Part shown: positions 17,019 to 26,972 of the stretch, in pieces | Position numbering within the stretch: the first letter of the stretch is position 1 | How the letters are laid out: every line of letters starts with the position of its first letter | NCBI GenBank assembly: GCA_910575435.1 | Contig: CAJTGI010000002.1 | Span: 1-64,000 of the forward strand | Length of the DNA stretch: 64,000 bases | Source: Clostridiaceae bacterium | Lineage (GTDB): Bacteria; Bacillota; Clostridia; Lachnospirales; Lachnospiraceae | Direction: 5' to 3' | Program-made: the position numbers and the translations under genes | Notes under the pieces: generated by a model | Told to the model about the DNA's origin: nothing | What the model saw: the letters and a program-made list of their open reading frames with translations, nothing else | The model's database searches: none

Positions 17019-19199
17019 ATGATTGGATTTGATGAGAAGAAGCAGATTTTTAAGATAGATACGCCGAACAGCAGCTATGTGATGGGTATCGTTGGGGGAG
17101 AGTACCTGGCGCATTTGTATTATGGGCAGCGGATAGAAGTTAATGATCTGGGCTATCTGCTGGATTTTCCGGAGGAGGATTTGATAAATGCGTCCGTTGG
17201 CAATGGCGAGAAGGTGTCATTTATGGATAGGCTGCCTCACGAATATCCCTGTCACGGTACTGGAGATTTCAGGCAATCTTGCCTGAAAGTGAGAGGCCCC
17301 CAGGGAAACTGGGGCGTGGATTTGAGGTATGCCGGATATGAGATTGTATCGGGGAAGCCAGAACTGGACGGGCTGCCTGCGACTTTTGGGGACGACGGGG
17401 AGACTTTGGCGATTACTCTGCGGGATGATTGCCTGGTGCTAAAGGTTAAGTTGCTTTATTCCGTATTTCCGGGAATTGATTGCGTGATGCGCAGCGTGTC
17501 TGTGGAAAATCAGGGTACGGATATGCTTTATCTGGAGGAGGTTCTGTCCGCATGCCTCAATGTGGGGGAGGGGGATTGCGAAGCCTTGTCTCTTACAGGC
17601 TCTTGGGCCAGGGAGCGGCATATCACCAGGCAGAAAGTAGATGTGGGAGTGCAGTTGATTGAGTCTGCCAGGGGGATATCCAGTCATCAGCACCATCCGT
17701 TCTATGCCTTGGTTTCGGAACATGCGGGGCAGGAATCCGGGGAAGTGTATGGAATGCATTTTGTGTATTCCGGAAGTTTTCAGGGCATTGTGGAAAAGAG
17801 CCAGCATGGCAGCCATCGCATGGTGATGGGGATTCATCCCCAGGATTTTTGCTGGCAGTTAAAGTCAGGCGAGAGTTTCCAGGCGCCGGAAGTGGTGCTG
17901 GTTTATTCGGGGACAGGGCTGGATGCCATGACCCGCAATCTTCATGAACTGTACCGGGAGCATCTCCTGCCTCGGAAATGGGTGTATCAGAAAAGGCCGG
18001 TGCTCATCAATAACTGGGAGGCTACCTACTTTGATTTCGACCAGGATAAGCTGCTGGCGATTGCTAAGGAGGCGGCAGGGCATGGCATTGAGATGCTGGT
18101 GATGGACGATGGCTGGTTTGGCCGTCGAGACAGTGACAATAGCAGTCTGGGAGACTGGAAGGTCAATGAGGAGAAGCTGCGGGGCGGCCTGAAAAAACTG
18201 GTTGATGGAGTGAATGCTTTGGGCATGAAGTTTGGCATCTGGTTCGAGCCGGAAATGATTTCTCCTGATTCTGAGGTGTACCGTGCCCATCCTGACTGGG
18301 CCTTGCGACTGCCGGGAAGGGAGCCTGCCCAGAGCCGGAACCAGCTGGTGATGGATCTGAGTCGTCCGGAGGTGCGGGAGTATGTGTATGAGAGCGTGGC
18401 GGGCATCTTGAGGAGTGCCAATATCTCCTATGTGAAATGGGATATGAACCGTCCGCTGACGGATGTGGGCAGCAGTTATCTGCCCGCTGACAGGCAGGGT
18501 GAACTGATGCATCGGCACACTTTGGCGGTGTATGAATTGCAGGGAAGGCTGTGCCGGGAATTTCCTGATTTACTGTTGGAAAATTGTGCCAGCGGCGGGG
18601 CGAGGTTTGATCCGGGGATGCTGTATTACAGCCCCCAGATATGGTGTTCTGATGACACGGATGCCATAGAGCGTCTGGCGATTCAGGAGGGAACCCAGCT
18701 TCTGTATCCCCTGTCAGTGATTGGTGCCCATGTATCGGATTGCCCGAACCACGTCTTGGGCAGGAGCGTGCCTTTTGAGACCAGGGCGGTGGTGGCCATG
18801 GCTGGCACTTTTGGCTATGAGCTGGATATCACTAAGATATCGGAGGAGGAGAGGGCTGCCATACCTGCTCAGGTGAAGAGGTATCAGGCTTACGCTCCGC
18901 TGATTCAGCAGGGGGATTACTATCGGATTGCTTCTTATCAGGACAATCATTATTATGACTGCTACCAGGTGGTATCAAAGGACAAGAAGACCAGCATCCT
19001 GATGTTCGTACAGGTGCTTGCCCAGGTAAATAGGCCCAGTCGGACCATTCGCCTGAAGGGGCTGGCGATTGACAGGGACTATCAGATAGATGGCAAGGTT
19101 TATTCCGGCGAGGCATTGATGAAGGCGGGGCTGGTGATGAAGAGGCCGCACGGAGATTTCCGGGGGGAAATCATAGAGATTTCCATGTTTTCCCGTTAA
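17019..19199 (+). CDS. alpha-galactosidase, GH36 family
   Basis: 726 residues, the usual length for clostridial GH36 enzymes that release terminal alpha-1,6-galactose from raffinose-series sugars and galactomannan. An N-terminal beta-sandwich precedes the TIM barrel with VMDDGWFG, WFEPEMI, the nucleophile Asp475 in VKWDMNR and the acid/base Asp in SDDTDA (about 545). No signal peptide, so it acts on imported sugars. AGAGGAAGG precedes the ATG. There is no transporter or regulator next to it. Its stop overlaps the stop of the convergent LRR gene by four bases. Confidence 0.95.
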   Translation: MIGFDEKKQIFKIDTPNSSYVMGIVGGEYLAHLYYGQRIEVNDLGYLLDFPEEDLINASVGNGEKVSFMDRLPHEYPCHGTGDFRQSCLKVRGPQGNWGVDLRYAGYEIVSGKPELDGLPATFGDDGETLAITLRDDCLVLKVKLLYSVFPGIDCVMRSVSVENQGTDMLYLEEVLSACLNVGEGDCEALSLTGSWARERHITRQKVDVGVQLIESARGISSHQHHPFYALVSEHAGQESGEVYGMHFVYSGSFQGIVEKSQHGSHRMVMGIHPQDFCWQLKSGESFQAPEVVLVYSGTGLDAMTRNLHELYREHLLPRKWVYQKRPVLINNWEATYFDFDQDKLLAIAKEAAGHGIEMLVMDDGWFGRRDSDNSSLGDWKVNEEKLRGGLKKLVDGVNALGMKFGIWFEPEMISPDSEVYRAHPDWALRLPGREPAQSRNQLVMDLSRPEVREYVYESVAGILRSANISYVKWDMNRPLTDVGSSYLPADRQGELMHRHTLAVYELQGRLCREFPDLLLENCASGGARFDPGMLYYSPQIWCSDDTDAIERLAIQEGTQLLYPLSVIGAHVSDCPNHVLGRSVPFETRAVVAMAGTFGYELDITKISEEERAAIPAQVKRYQAYAPLIQQGDYYRIASYQDNHYYDCYQVVSKDKKTSILMFVQVLAQVNRPSRTIRLKGLAIDRDYQIDGKVYSGEALMKAGLVMKRPHGDFRGEIIEISMFSR

Positions 19200-20509
19200 G
19201 AAAATTTTCTGTATCTTGCTTTTGCGCCTGCCCCTTTCTTTTTAAAGATACTTTTGTATGTCTTGAATTTGCATTTTGGTACTTTTATGGTAGCTTTTTT
19301 ATGGATGCCTTTCCATGCATTTGCACCAACTTTTGAAGAAGTGAGTTTGGTGGATTTTATCGTTATAGTTTTCAGGCTGCTACATTTGTAAAATGCCTGT
19401 TTTCCTATGCTCTTTACACTTGCCGGAACTGTAATGCTTTTCAGCTTGGCGCATCCGGAAAATGCATTTGTACCGATGGAAGCCACATTCTTGCCAATGG
19501 TAACTTTTTTCAGCAGGCTGCTTCCTTTGAATGCGTTGGATGCAATGCCTGTCACTTTATAAGTGATATAATCAATCTTAACCGTTGCTGGAATGGTGAT
19601 GGATGCTTTCATGTTATCTATGGGTTTTTGGTAAGTAACCGTGCCGCCGCTCCTTCCTGCCTTCGTCACCTTGTATTGCGCCTGATTTTTCTTTGTCAGG
19701 ATCTCACCTTTCCTAGGTATGGCTTCGCTCAGCTGGAAGGTATATTTTCCGCCGTTATTTTGTGTAACTTTTATCCCTTCGATTTTTATATAATAAGTGC
19801 CAGGCTTCAGTTCTATTGTATCGCTAACTGGATTCGTATTCCAAGTGTTCATCTTGTCCAATTCTGACAAAGTTTCATTATATAGGCAATAATTGAAATA
19901 ATTGTTGGAACATTGAAGGGTCTCCTTGTAAATCCCGGAATAAGGAATTGCCACTTTATACCAGTCTTCCTGGTTGGAATTGGTCAATGCGCCTGTCACC
20001 TTATTATTCAGGCGCATGGCTTGCGGCGAATCATAGGAATCGCTGTCTGCCGCAGTGATTCCGCTGGAGGAGAAAGAAGTGCATAGCCTGTAATTTCCGC
20101 CGCCTTTTTGGAATTGTTGTGAAACAGACACATAATAAGTCCCCTGAGATAGCCACTGCACAATTGATTCTGTATATGGGGAGGTATCTGTCCCGTCGTG
20201 CAAGTTCTTGCTTTTGATTCCTTTGAAGTTTGAGTCATACAATGTATATGTAAGATTAACCGTATATGACATTAGTTTTATGTCTGTTTCCCCTGCTTTT
20301 GCAATGGTAAATTTGTAATAGTCTGTTGTTCCTTCCGCTAATGAATACTTGTCACTCCATACTCCATCCGCAGGAATTGAGACCGCATCTGTAAAACCAT
20401 CGGCATATGCAGGCATTGATTTCAGCCCGGCGCATAATGCCATAACCATTGCCGCTAACATGCATGCCGCAAATTTTTTTCGTTTTTTCATTAAATCTTG
20501 TTTGTTCAT
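19196..20509 (-). CDS. secreted PPC/LRR protein with shared Lys-rich C-terminus
   Basis: 437 residues. A signal peptide (about 1-36, ending PAYAD) is followed by two beta-sandwich repeats resembling bacterial pre-peptidase C-terminal (PPC) domains (about 40-150 and 160-265; YYKFTIAKAG and WYKVAIPYSG). Then come BspA-type LRR_5 repeats (about 320-390; IASNAFKGSS, IGTNAFSGC, IGKQAFYKC) and the basic C-terminus (TYKSIFKKKG) shared with two other proteins here. There is no LPXTG. AAGGAGG precedes the ATG on the minus strand. Function is probably surface adhesion or binding. Confidence 0.8.
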   Translation of the reverse strand: MNKQDLMKKRKKFAACMLAAMVMALCAGLKSMPAYADGFTDAVSIPADGVWSDKYSLAEGTTDYYKFTIAKAGETDIKLMSYTVNLTYTLYDSNFKGIKSKNLHDGTDTSPYTESIVQWLSQGTYYVSVSQQFQKGGGNYRLCTSFSSSGITAADSDSYDSPQAMRLNNKVTGALTNSNQEDWYKVAIPYSGIYKETLQCSNNYFNYCLYNETLSELDKMNTWNTNPVSDTIELKPGTYYIKIEGIKVTQNNGGKYTFQLSEAIPRKGEILTKKNQAQYKVTKAGRSGGTVTYQKPIDNMKASITIPATVKIDYITYKVTGIASNAFKGSSLLKKVTIGKNVASIGTNAFSGCAKLKSITVPASVKSIGKQAFYKCSSLKTITIKSTKLTSSKVGANAWKGIHKKATIKVPKCKFKTYKSIFKKKGAGAKARYRKFS

Positions 20510-20630
20510 AAAATATTCCTCCTTGCCATACCATTATTTTCTATTCCTAATTATACCTTCCTGTCTAAAAAAATCAAGTTATGTCATAATAAATGTAGTA
20601 AATGGAAATGCAGTATTTTATTTTGCGGGC

Positions 20631-20658
20631 TTGCTTTTCTTTCCGCTTATAGTATAAT
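20631..20658 (+). promoter_or_regulatory. putative promoter of the DEAD-box helicase gene
   Basis: TTGCTT (20631-20636), 16-base spacer, TATAAT (20653-20658). It leaves an untranslated leader of about 100 bases, common for cold- or autoregulated helicases, though I see no defined element in it. Confidence 0.6.
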
Positions 20659-20764
20659 GAGAAAGTTAGTTTATAATTAAGAAAGCCAGAATGGAAGAGT
20701 TTCTATCTTTCTGGGGAGGATGTCAGATCCTTCTTGCAAACAAAGAAAAGAGGAAGAAAAGTTC

Positions 20765-22339
20765 ATGAATTTTGAAGAGTTGTGCTTAGACCCGAGGATT
20801 TTTCGGGCAGTGACAGAAATGGGGTTTGAACAGGCAAGTCCCATCCAGGCGAAGGCCATTCCCGTGGCGCTGGAGGGAAGAGATATGATCGGACAGGCCC
20901 AGACCGGGACGGGAAAGACTGCGGCTTTTGGCATACCCATGCTGCAGCGGGTGAATCCCAAGAGCAAGAAATTACAGGCCATGGTCCTATGCCCTACGAG
21001 GGAATTGGCGATACAGTGTGCAGGCGAGGTGCGGAAGCTGGGTAAATTTATGCATGGAATCAAGGTGCTGCCAATCTATGGCGGGCAGGACATTAATAAG
21101 CAGATTCGCTCGCTGAAAGGCGGGGTGCAGATTATTATCGGCACGCCGGGAAGAGTGATTGACCATATGCGCCGTCATACGCTGAAGATGGAGGAAGTGG
21201 GAACCATCGTGTTGGACGAGGCGGACGAGATGCTGAATATGGGATTTCGGGAGGATATCGAAACGGTGCTGGAGAAACTGCCGGAGGAGAGGCAGACGCT
21301 CTTGTTCTCCGCTACCATGCCGAAGCCTATTATGGAGATTGCCCAGAGATATCTGGTGGATCCGGAAATCGTGAAGGTGGTCAAGAAGGAATTGACGGTC
21401 CCTAAGATTGACCAATTCTATTACGAGGTGAATCCAAGAAAGAAGAACGAGGTGCTGTCCCGGCTTTTGGATATGTATGATCCGGAACTGTCCCTGATAT
21501 TCTGCAACACCAAGAGGAAGGTGGATGAGCTGGTGGAGGACTTAAAGGGCAGGGGATACTTTGCCGAGGGGCTTCACGGAGATCTGAAGCAGTCCCAGAG
21601 GGACCGGGTGATGAACGGTTTCCGCAATGGCCGGACGGATATTCTGGTGGCTACGGATGTGGCGGCCAGGGGAATCGACGTGGATGACGTGGAGGCAGTG
21701 TTTAATTACGACGTGCCCCAGGATGACGAGTATTACGTACACCGCATTGGCAGGACGGGAAGGGCCGGCAAGAGCGGCACCGCCTTCACGCTGGTGGTGG
21801 GCCGGGAAGTCTATAAGTTAAAGGATATTCAGCGTTACTGCAAGACGAAGATCAAGCGTCAGCCTATTCCTTCCAAGGATGATATTACCGATATCCGGGC
21901 TGAGAAGATTCTGGAGCAGGTGAGGGAGTGCATTGAGAATACCCATCTCCGCAAGATGATTGATATTCTGGAGGAATATCTGGAGGAGTGCGACGATACC
22001 GCTCTGGAGGTGGCCGCTGCGCTGATGATGATGCAGATGGGCCAGGGCGAGGAAATCCAGCTGCGGCAAGAGGATTTTGGCGATACGGGGGCAGAGCCGG
22101 GCATGGTGCGCCTCTTTATCAATATTGGCAAGAAGCAGCGGGTCCGCATCGGGGACGTGCTGGGTGCCATTGCCGGGGAGTCGGGCATGGCTGGCGACTT
22201 GGTGGGAGCCATTGACATGTATGACAATTATACTTTCGTGGAGGTTCCCAGAGAGCATGCGGCAGAAGTCATTGACGCTATGAAGAACGCCAAGATTAAG
22301 GGCAAGCAGGTGAGCGTGGAGCCGGCCAACCGAAAGTAA
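20765..22339 (+). CDS. DEAD-box ATP-dependent RNA helicase with DbpA-type RNA-binding domain
   Basis: 524 residues. The Q motif GFEQASPIQ (20-28), Walker A AQTGTGKT (45-52), DEAD (151-154), SAT, and HRIGRTGRAG motif VI are all present. The C-terminal 80 residues (GMVRLFINIGKKQRVRIGD...) form the DbpA/CsdA RNA-binding fold that directs such enzymes to structured rRNA. It likely works in ribosome assembly and RNA turnover. Start 20765 is chosen because AGAGGAAG lies eight bases before; the in-frame ATG at 20720 abuts its Shine-Dalgarno with no spacing. Confidence 0.95.
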   Translation: MNFEELCLDPRIFRAVTEMGFEQASPIQAKAIPVALEGRDMIGQAQTGTGKTAAFGIPMLQRVNPKSKKLQAMVLCPTRELAIQCAGEVRKLGKFMHGIKVLPIYGGQDINKQIRSLKGGVQIIIGTPGRVIDHMRRHTLKMEEVGTIVLDEADEMLNMGFREDIETVLEKLPEERQTLLFSATMPKPIMEIAQRYLVDPEIVKVVKKELTVPKIDQFYYEVNPRKKNEVLSRLLDMYDPELSLIFCNTKRKVDELVEDLKGRGYFAEGLHGDLKQSQRDRVMNGFRNGRTDILVATDVAARGIDVDDVEAVFNYDVPQDDEYYVHRIGRTGRAGKSGTAFTLVVGREVYKLKDIQRYCKTKIKRQPIPSKDDITDIRAEKILEQVRECIENTHLRKMIDILEEYLEECDDTALEVAAALMMMQMGQGEEIQLRQEDFGDTGAEPGMVRLFINIGKKQRVRIGDVLGAIAGESGMAGDLVGAIDMYDNYTFVEVPREHAAEVIDAMKNAKIKGKQVSVEPANRK

Positions 22340-22352
22340 TGCGAAATAGTAG

Positions 22353-22381
22353 TTGACGAAATGGCTACAGCGTAGTATAGT
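22353..22381 (+). promoter_or_regulatory. promoter of the metK leader
   Basis: TTGACG (22353-22358), 17-base spacer, TATAGT (22376-22381). The predicted start of RNA at about 22388 lies just ahead of the riboswitch. Confidence 0.75.
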
Positions 22382-22403
22382 GATAATTGACAGATGAATA
22401 GAA

Positions 22404-22563
22404 AGAACTCTTATTCAGAGTGGTGGAGAGTGAAGGCTCTATGAAACCACGGCAACCCCACGCAGATGGAAGGTGCCAATCTCAGCGAGAAATCGAACAA
22501 TAAGAGACGTTGACGATGTATGCAGTCCGCCTTATTGAAGTTGTTTCGATAAGGCGGTTTTTT
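22404..22563 (+). promoter_or_regulatory. SAM-I (S-box) riboswitch with terminator
   Basis: S-box features are plain: P1 arms CTCTTATT (22408-22415) and AATAAGAG (22499-22506), the internal-loop text CAGAGTGGTGGAG, ATGAAACCACGGCAACC, and GGTGCCAA. The expression platform is the terminator CCGCCTTAT (22527-22535)/ATAAGGCGG (22549-22557) with six T. SAM binding is expected to favour termination and switch off metK. The anti-terminator would use the 3' P1 arm. Confidence 0.95.
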
Positions 22564-22675
22564 ACTTATAGAAGTAAAGTCAAATGGACGAGAATACACC
22601 ATTTTATTTGAGAGGGTTCTTTCCTTTATCTACAGTTTATTAATAAGCATTGATGAGAAAAGGAGGAAAATTACG

Positions 22676-23863
22676 ATGGAGAAACAGTTATTTACATCAG
22701 AGTCAGTGACAGAGGGGCATCCTGACAAGATTAGCGACAATATTTCAGATGCGATTCTGGATGCGCTGATGGCGCAGGACCCCATGAGCAGGGTAGCGTG
22801 CGAGACAGCCATCACCACGGATTTCGTGCTGGTGATGGGAGAGATTAGCACCAAGGCGCAGGTGGATTATGAGAAGATTGTCAGGGAGACCATCCGAGAG
22901 ATTGGCTATGACGATGATGCCAAAGGCTTTAACTGCGATACTTGCGAAGTAAAAGTTCTTTTGGATAACCAGTCCGCTGATATCGCCATGGGCGTTGACA
23001 AGGCGCTGGAGGCTAAGGAAAATACCATGTCTGATGCGGAGATTGAGGCGATTGGCGCTGGAGACCAGGGCATGATGTTTGGCTATGCCACGGATGAGAC
23101 GGAGGAGTATATGCCCTATCCCATCGCGCTTGCCCACAGACTGACCAAGCAGCTCACTGCGGTTCGAAAGGATGGCACGCTGCCTTACCTTCGGGCAGAT
23201 GGGAAGAGCCAGGTCACGGTGGAGTATGACGGAGACGGAAAGCCCTGCCACATCGATGCAGTGGTTATTTCTACCCAGCACGCCGCAGAGGTATCACAGG
23301 AGCAGATACATAGGGATATTAAGAAGCATGTGATTGACGCCATCCTTCCAGAGAACCTGGTAGACGGCAAGACCAAGGTATTTATCAATCCCACCGGGCG
23401 TTTCGTGATTGGCGGCCCCAATGGGGACAGCGGCCTGACTGGGCGCAAGATTATCGTGGATACCTATGGCGGGTATGCCCGTCACGGTGGCGGCGCATTT
23501 TCCGGCAAGGACTGCACCAAGGTGGACCGCAGCGCTGCTTACGCTGCCAGGTACGTGGCAAAGAATATTGTGGCGGCAGGTCTTGCAAAGCGTTGCGAAA
23601 TCCAGTTGTCCTATGCCATCGGGGTAGCCCAGCCTACCTCTGTCATGGTGGATACCTTCGGCACAGGCAAGATGGAAGATTGCAAGTTGGTTGATATCGT
23701 GAGGGAGAAGTTTGACCTGCGCCCGGCGGGCATTATCAAGATGCTGGATTTGCGCCGTCCAATTTATAAGCAGACTGCGGCATACGGGCATTTTGGCAGA
23801 AATGATCTGGATTTGCCTTGGGAGAAGACAGACAAGGCAGAGGAATTAAAGAATTACGCATAA
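22676..23863 (+). CDS. metK: S-adenosylmethionine synthetase
   Basis: 395 residues, normal length; makes SAM from methionine and ATP in the cytosol. Family signatures GHPDKI near the N-terminus, [12 protein letters not shown] in the middle and [19 protein letters not shown] near residue 280 are all present. AAAAGGAGG precedes the ATG. Single-gene transcript controlled by the riboswitch just upstream and closed by a terminator downstream. Confidence 0.98.
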   Translation: MEKQLFTSESVTEGHPDKISDNISDAILDALMAQDPMSRVACETAITTDFVLVMGEISTKAQVDYEKIVRETIREIGYDDDAKGFNCDTCEVKVLLDNQSADIAMGVDKALEAKENTMSDAEIEAIGAGDQGMMFGYATDETEEYMPYPIALAHRLTKQLTAVRKDGTLPYLRADGKSQVTVEYDGDGKPCHIDAVVISTQHAAEVSQEQIHRDIKKHVIDAILPENLVDGKTKVFINPTGRFVIGGPNGDSGLTGRKIIVDTYGGYARHGGGAFSGKDCTKVDRSAAYAARYVAKNIVAAGLAKRCEIQLSYAIGVAQPTSVMVDTFGTGKMEDCKLVDIVREKFDLRPAGIIKMLDLRRPIYKQTAAYGHFGRNDLDLPWEKTDKAEELKNYA

Positions 23864-23927
23864 TGTGTGCATTTCAACGCTGAAAGCGTTGCTTATTACT
23901 ATGAACGGCGAAGCCGTGAATAGTAAC

Positions 23928-23956
23928 AATCCTCCCAGAAATGGGGGGATTTTTTT
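23928..23956 (+). terminator. terminator of metK
   Basis: ATCCTCCC (23929-23936) pairs with GGGGGGAT (23943-23950) ahead of seven or more T. A second hairpin, TTACTAT/ATAGTAA (23896-23926), lies just before it. Confidence 0.8.
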
Positions 23957-23966
23957 AAAAAAAGCC

Positions 23967-23996
23967 TTTTCATTGGGACAGGTTGTATGGTATACT
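23967..23996 (+). promoter_or_regulatory. extended -10 promoter of ppdK
   Basis: TTTTCA (23967-23972), 18-base spacer, TGG immediately before TATACT (23991-23996). The TGn extension compensates for the weak -35 box. Confidence 0.55.
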
Positions 23997-24107
23997 AACA
24001 GATAGCGGTATGGCAAATCATGGGAATATTCCGTCCGGTGATTCATGTTCAACCAAATGTGCGATAATGGTATCGCAATCATACTATTTTTAGGAGGTAA
24101 CGATTCA

Positions 24108-26735
24108 ATGGCAAACAAATGGGTTTATTTGTTCAAAGAAGGTAACGCTGATATGCGCGAGCTTCTCGGCGGCAAGGGTGCCAATCTGGCAGAGATGACC
24201 AGCCTGGGTCTTCCCGTGCCCCAGGGATTTACAATTACGACAGAGGCTTGTACGCAGTATTATGAGGATGGTCGCGAGATTAATGATGAGATTCAGGGTC
24301 AGATTAACGAGTACATTGTAAAAATGGAAGAGATTACCGGCAAGAAGTTCGGTGACAAGGAGAATCCGCTTCTCGTATCTGTACGTTCTGGCGCACGCGC
24401 ATCTATGCCTGGCATGATGGATACCATTCTGAACCTTGGCTTGAATGAGACTGTGGTAAACACGATTGCTGAGAAGTCTGGGAATGCCCGCTGGGCATGG
24501 GACTGCTATCGTCGTTTCATTCAGATGTATTCTGACGTGGTTATGGAAGTTGGAAAGAAATATTTTGAAGAACTGATTGACAAGATGAAGGCAGACAGGG
24601 GCGTGACGCAGGACGTTGAGCTGAGTGCAGATGATCTGAAGGAATTGGCTTCCCAGTTCAAGGCTGAGTACAAGGCAAAAATTGGCGAAGATTTCCCGGA
24701 TGATCCGAAGGAGCAGTTGATGGGAGCCGTAAAGGCTGTATTCCGCTCTTGGGACAACCCTCGTGCAAACGTATATCGCCGTGACAATGATATCCCATAT
24801 TCTTGGGGTACTGCTGTAAACGTACAGTCCATGGCATTTGGTAACATGGGTGACAACTGCGGTACTGGTGTTGCATTTACTCGTGACCCTGCTACAGGCG
24901 AGAAGAAGCTGATGGGCGAGTTCCTGAAGAATGCCCAGGGCGAGGACGTGGTTGCCGGTGTTCGTACTCCTATGCCGATTGCGCAGATGGAGCAGGAGTT
25001 CCCGGAGGCGTACAAAGAATTTGTCGATGTATGCGGGAAATTAGAGAAGCATTACAGAGACATGCAGGATATGGAGTTTACTGTGGAGGATAGAAAGCTT
25101 TACATGCTCCAGACACGTAATGGTAAGAGAACAGCACAGGCTGCCTTGAAGATTGCCTGTGATTTGGTAGATGAGGGCATGAGAACGGAGGAAGAGGCTG
25201 TTGCAATGATCGACCCACGCAACTTAGATACCCTTCTTCATCCTCAGTTCGACACTGCCGCACTGAAGGCTGCTACTCCGGTGGCAAAGGCCCTTGGCGC
25301 TTCTCCGGGAGCTGCTTGCGGTAAGGTTGTATTTACTGCAGATGATGCGGTTGAGTGGGCTGCCCGCGGTGAGAAAGTCGTACTGGTACGTCTTGAGACA
25401 TCTCCTGAGGATATTACCGGTATGAAGTCCGCACAGGGTATCCTGACAGTTCGCGGTGGCATGACATCCCATGCTGCAGTGGTTGCCCGCGGTATGGGTA
25501 CATGCTGCGTATCCGGCTGTGGCGACATCACGATGGATGAGGAGAATAAGAAATTTGAATTGGCTGGCAAGACTTACACAGAGGGTTCTGAGATTTCTAT
25601 CGATGGTACTACTGGTAACATCTATGATGGAATCATCCCGACGGTAGATGCTACGATTGCCGGTGAGTTTGGCCGCATCATGGGCTGGGCTGACAAATAT
25701 AGAACGCTTAAGGTTCGCACGAACGCTGATACGCCTGCTGACGCAAAGAAAGCTCGCGAGCTTGGCGCAGAGGGCATTGGACTTTGCCGTACAGAGCATA
25801 TGTTCTTCGAGGAAGACAGAATTGCTGCATTCCGTGAGATGATCTGCTCTGATACCGTTGAGGAGAGAGAGGAAGCACTTTCTAAGATTCTTCCATATCA
25901 GCAGGGAGACTTCGAGGCTCTCTACGAGGCACTGGAAGGCAACCCGGTTACGATTCGTTTCCTGGATCCTCCGCTGCATGAGTTCGTTCCTACAGAGGAG
26001 GCTGATATTAAGAAATTGGCAGACTCCAAGAATAAGAGCGTAGAGGAAATCAAGGCTATGATTGATTCCCTTCACGAGTTCAACCCCATGATGGGACACC
26101 GCGGATGCCGTCTGGCAGTGACTTATCCTGAAATTGCCAAGATGCAGACGACTGCCGTAATCCGTGCGGCTATCAATGTGAAGAAGGCTCATCCGGATTG
26201 GAATGTTGAGCCTGAAATCATGATTCCTCTGATTGGAGATATCAAGGAGCTGAAGGTTGTGAAGAAAGTAGTAGTGGAGACGGCTGATGCTGAAATCGCT
26301 GCTGCAGGTTCTGATATGAAGTATGAAGTAGGTACGATGATTGAGATTCCTCGTGCGGCTCTTACCGCTGATGAAATCGCATCTGAGGCTGAGTTCTTCT
26401 GCTTCGGTACCAATGACTTGACACAGATGACATTCGGATTCTCCCGTGATGATGCTGGCAAGTTCTTGGATGCTTACTATGATGCAAAGATCTTCGAGAA
26501 TGATCCATTTGCTAAGCTTGACCAGACTGGCGTGGGCAAGCTGATGGAGATGGCTGTGGAGAAGGGTAAGAAAGTTCGTTCTACCCTGCACTGCGGCATC
26601 TGTGGCGAGCACGGCGGAGATCCTTCTTCCGTAGAGTTCTGCCATAAGATTGGTCTGGATTATGTATCTTGCTCACCGTTCCGCGTGCCGATTGCTAGAT
26701 TGGCAGCAGCACAGGCGGCTATATCACAAAGATAG
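24108..26735 (+). CDS. ppdK: pyruvate, phosphate dikinase
   Basis: 875 residues, matching the clostridial enzyme length. It interconverts PEP, AMP and PPi with pyruvate, ATP and Pi in central metabolism. The phosphorylated His lies in GGMTSHAAVV and falls at residue 455, the same number as in the C. symbiosum enzyme. The N-terminal ATP-grasp domain (GGKGANLAEM, SVRSGARASMPGMMDT) and C-terminal PEP/pyruvate barrel (CGICGEHGGDPSS) are intact. ATG 24108 follows TAGGAGG; the earlier in-frame ATG 24045 has none. The end reads RLAAAQAAISQR, where the integrated element begins, so the last codons may be partly supplied by the element. Confidence 0.97.
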   Translation: MANKWVYLFKEGNADMRELLGGKGANLAEMTSLGLPVPQGFTITTEACTQYYEDGREINDEIQGQINEYIVKMEEITGKKFGDKENPLLVSVRSGARASMPGMMDTILNLGLNETVVNTIAEKSGNARWAWDCYRRFIQMYSDVVMEVGKKYFEELIDKMKADRGVTQDVELSADDLKELASQFKAEYKAKIGEDFPDDPKEQLMGAVKAVFRSWDNPRANVYRRDNDIPYSWGTAVNVQSMAFGNMGDNCGTGVAFTRDPATGEKKLMGEFLKNAQGEDVVAGVRTPMPIAQMEQEFPEAYKEFVDVCGKLEKHYRDMQDMEFTVEDRKLYMLQTRNGKRTAQAALKIACDLVDEGMRTEEEAVAMIDPRNLDTLLHPQFDTAALKAATPVAKALGASPGAACGKVVFTADDAVEWAARGEKVVLVRLETSPEDITGMKSAQGILTVRGGMTSHAAVVARGMGTCCVSGCGDITMDEENKKFELAGKTYTEGSEISIDGTTGNIYDGIIPTVDATIAGEFGRIMGWADKYRTLKVRTNADTPADAKKARELGAEGIGLCRTEHMFFEEDRIAAFREMICSDTVEEREEALSKILPYQQGDFEALYEALEGNPVTIRFLDPPLHEFVPTEEADIKKLADSKNKSVEEIKAMIDSLHEFNPMMGHRGCRLAVTYPEIAKMQTTAVIRAAINVKKAHPDWNVEPEIMIPLIGDIKELKVVKKVVVETADAEIAAAGSDMKYEVGTMIEIPRAALTADEIASEAEFFCFGTNDLTQMTFGFSRDDAGKFLDAYYDAKIFENDPFAKLDQTGVGKLMEMAVEKGKKVRSTLHCGICGEHGGDPSSVEFCHKIGLDYVSCSPFRVPIARLAAAQAAISQR

Positions 26736-26736
26736 G

Positions 26737-26856
26737 CGAAAACCATTCTGGACTTTTACCATAAGTTTTGAGGAAGCACAGGCTTTCCGCAGGGCGAATG
26801 GTGGCTATCTTAGAAAAAATCAATGGGAAGATTTGACCGTTGATGTTTATATCTAA
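26737..26856 (+). pseudogene. short unrecognised reading frame at the element's left edge
   Basis: A frame ending YLRKNQWEDLTVDVYI and stopping at 26856 has no start codon after the ppdK stop; its only ATGs lie inside ppdK. Composition (Trp, Phe, Arg) looks protein-like. It may be the 3' remnant of an element gene. Family not recognised. Confidence 0.3.
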
Positions 26857-26861
26857 ATAAT

Positions 26862-26901
26862 CATAAGCGTATCATTAGAAATAGTGGTACGCTTATTTTT
26901 T
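26862..26901 (+). terminator. terminator at the left edge of the element
   Basis: ATAAGCGTATCA pairs with GTGGTACGCTTAT (stem 26863-26895) and is followed by a T-run to 26901. It closes the ppdK/remnant side from the first element gene. Confidence 0.7.
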
Positions 26902-26972
26902 GACCCAATTTGCAGCTTTGAACATTCTGCTATCCGTCTATATAATTAAATCAAAAAAGGTTGGTGTTGATT

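Noticed and set aside
25224-26645. 473-residue open frame on the minus strand inside ppdK
   Set aside because: It is antisense to an intact, well-conserved enzyme gene, has no ribosome site, and its composition reflects ppdK codons.
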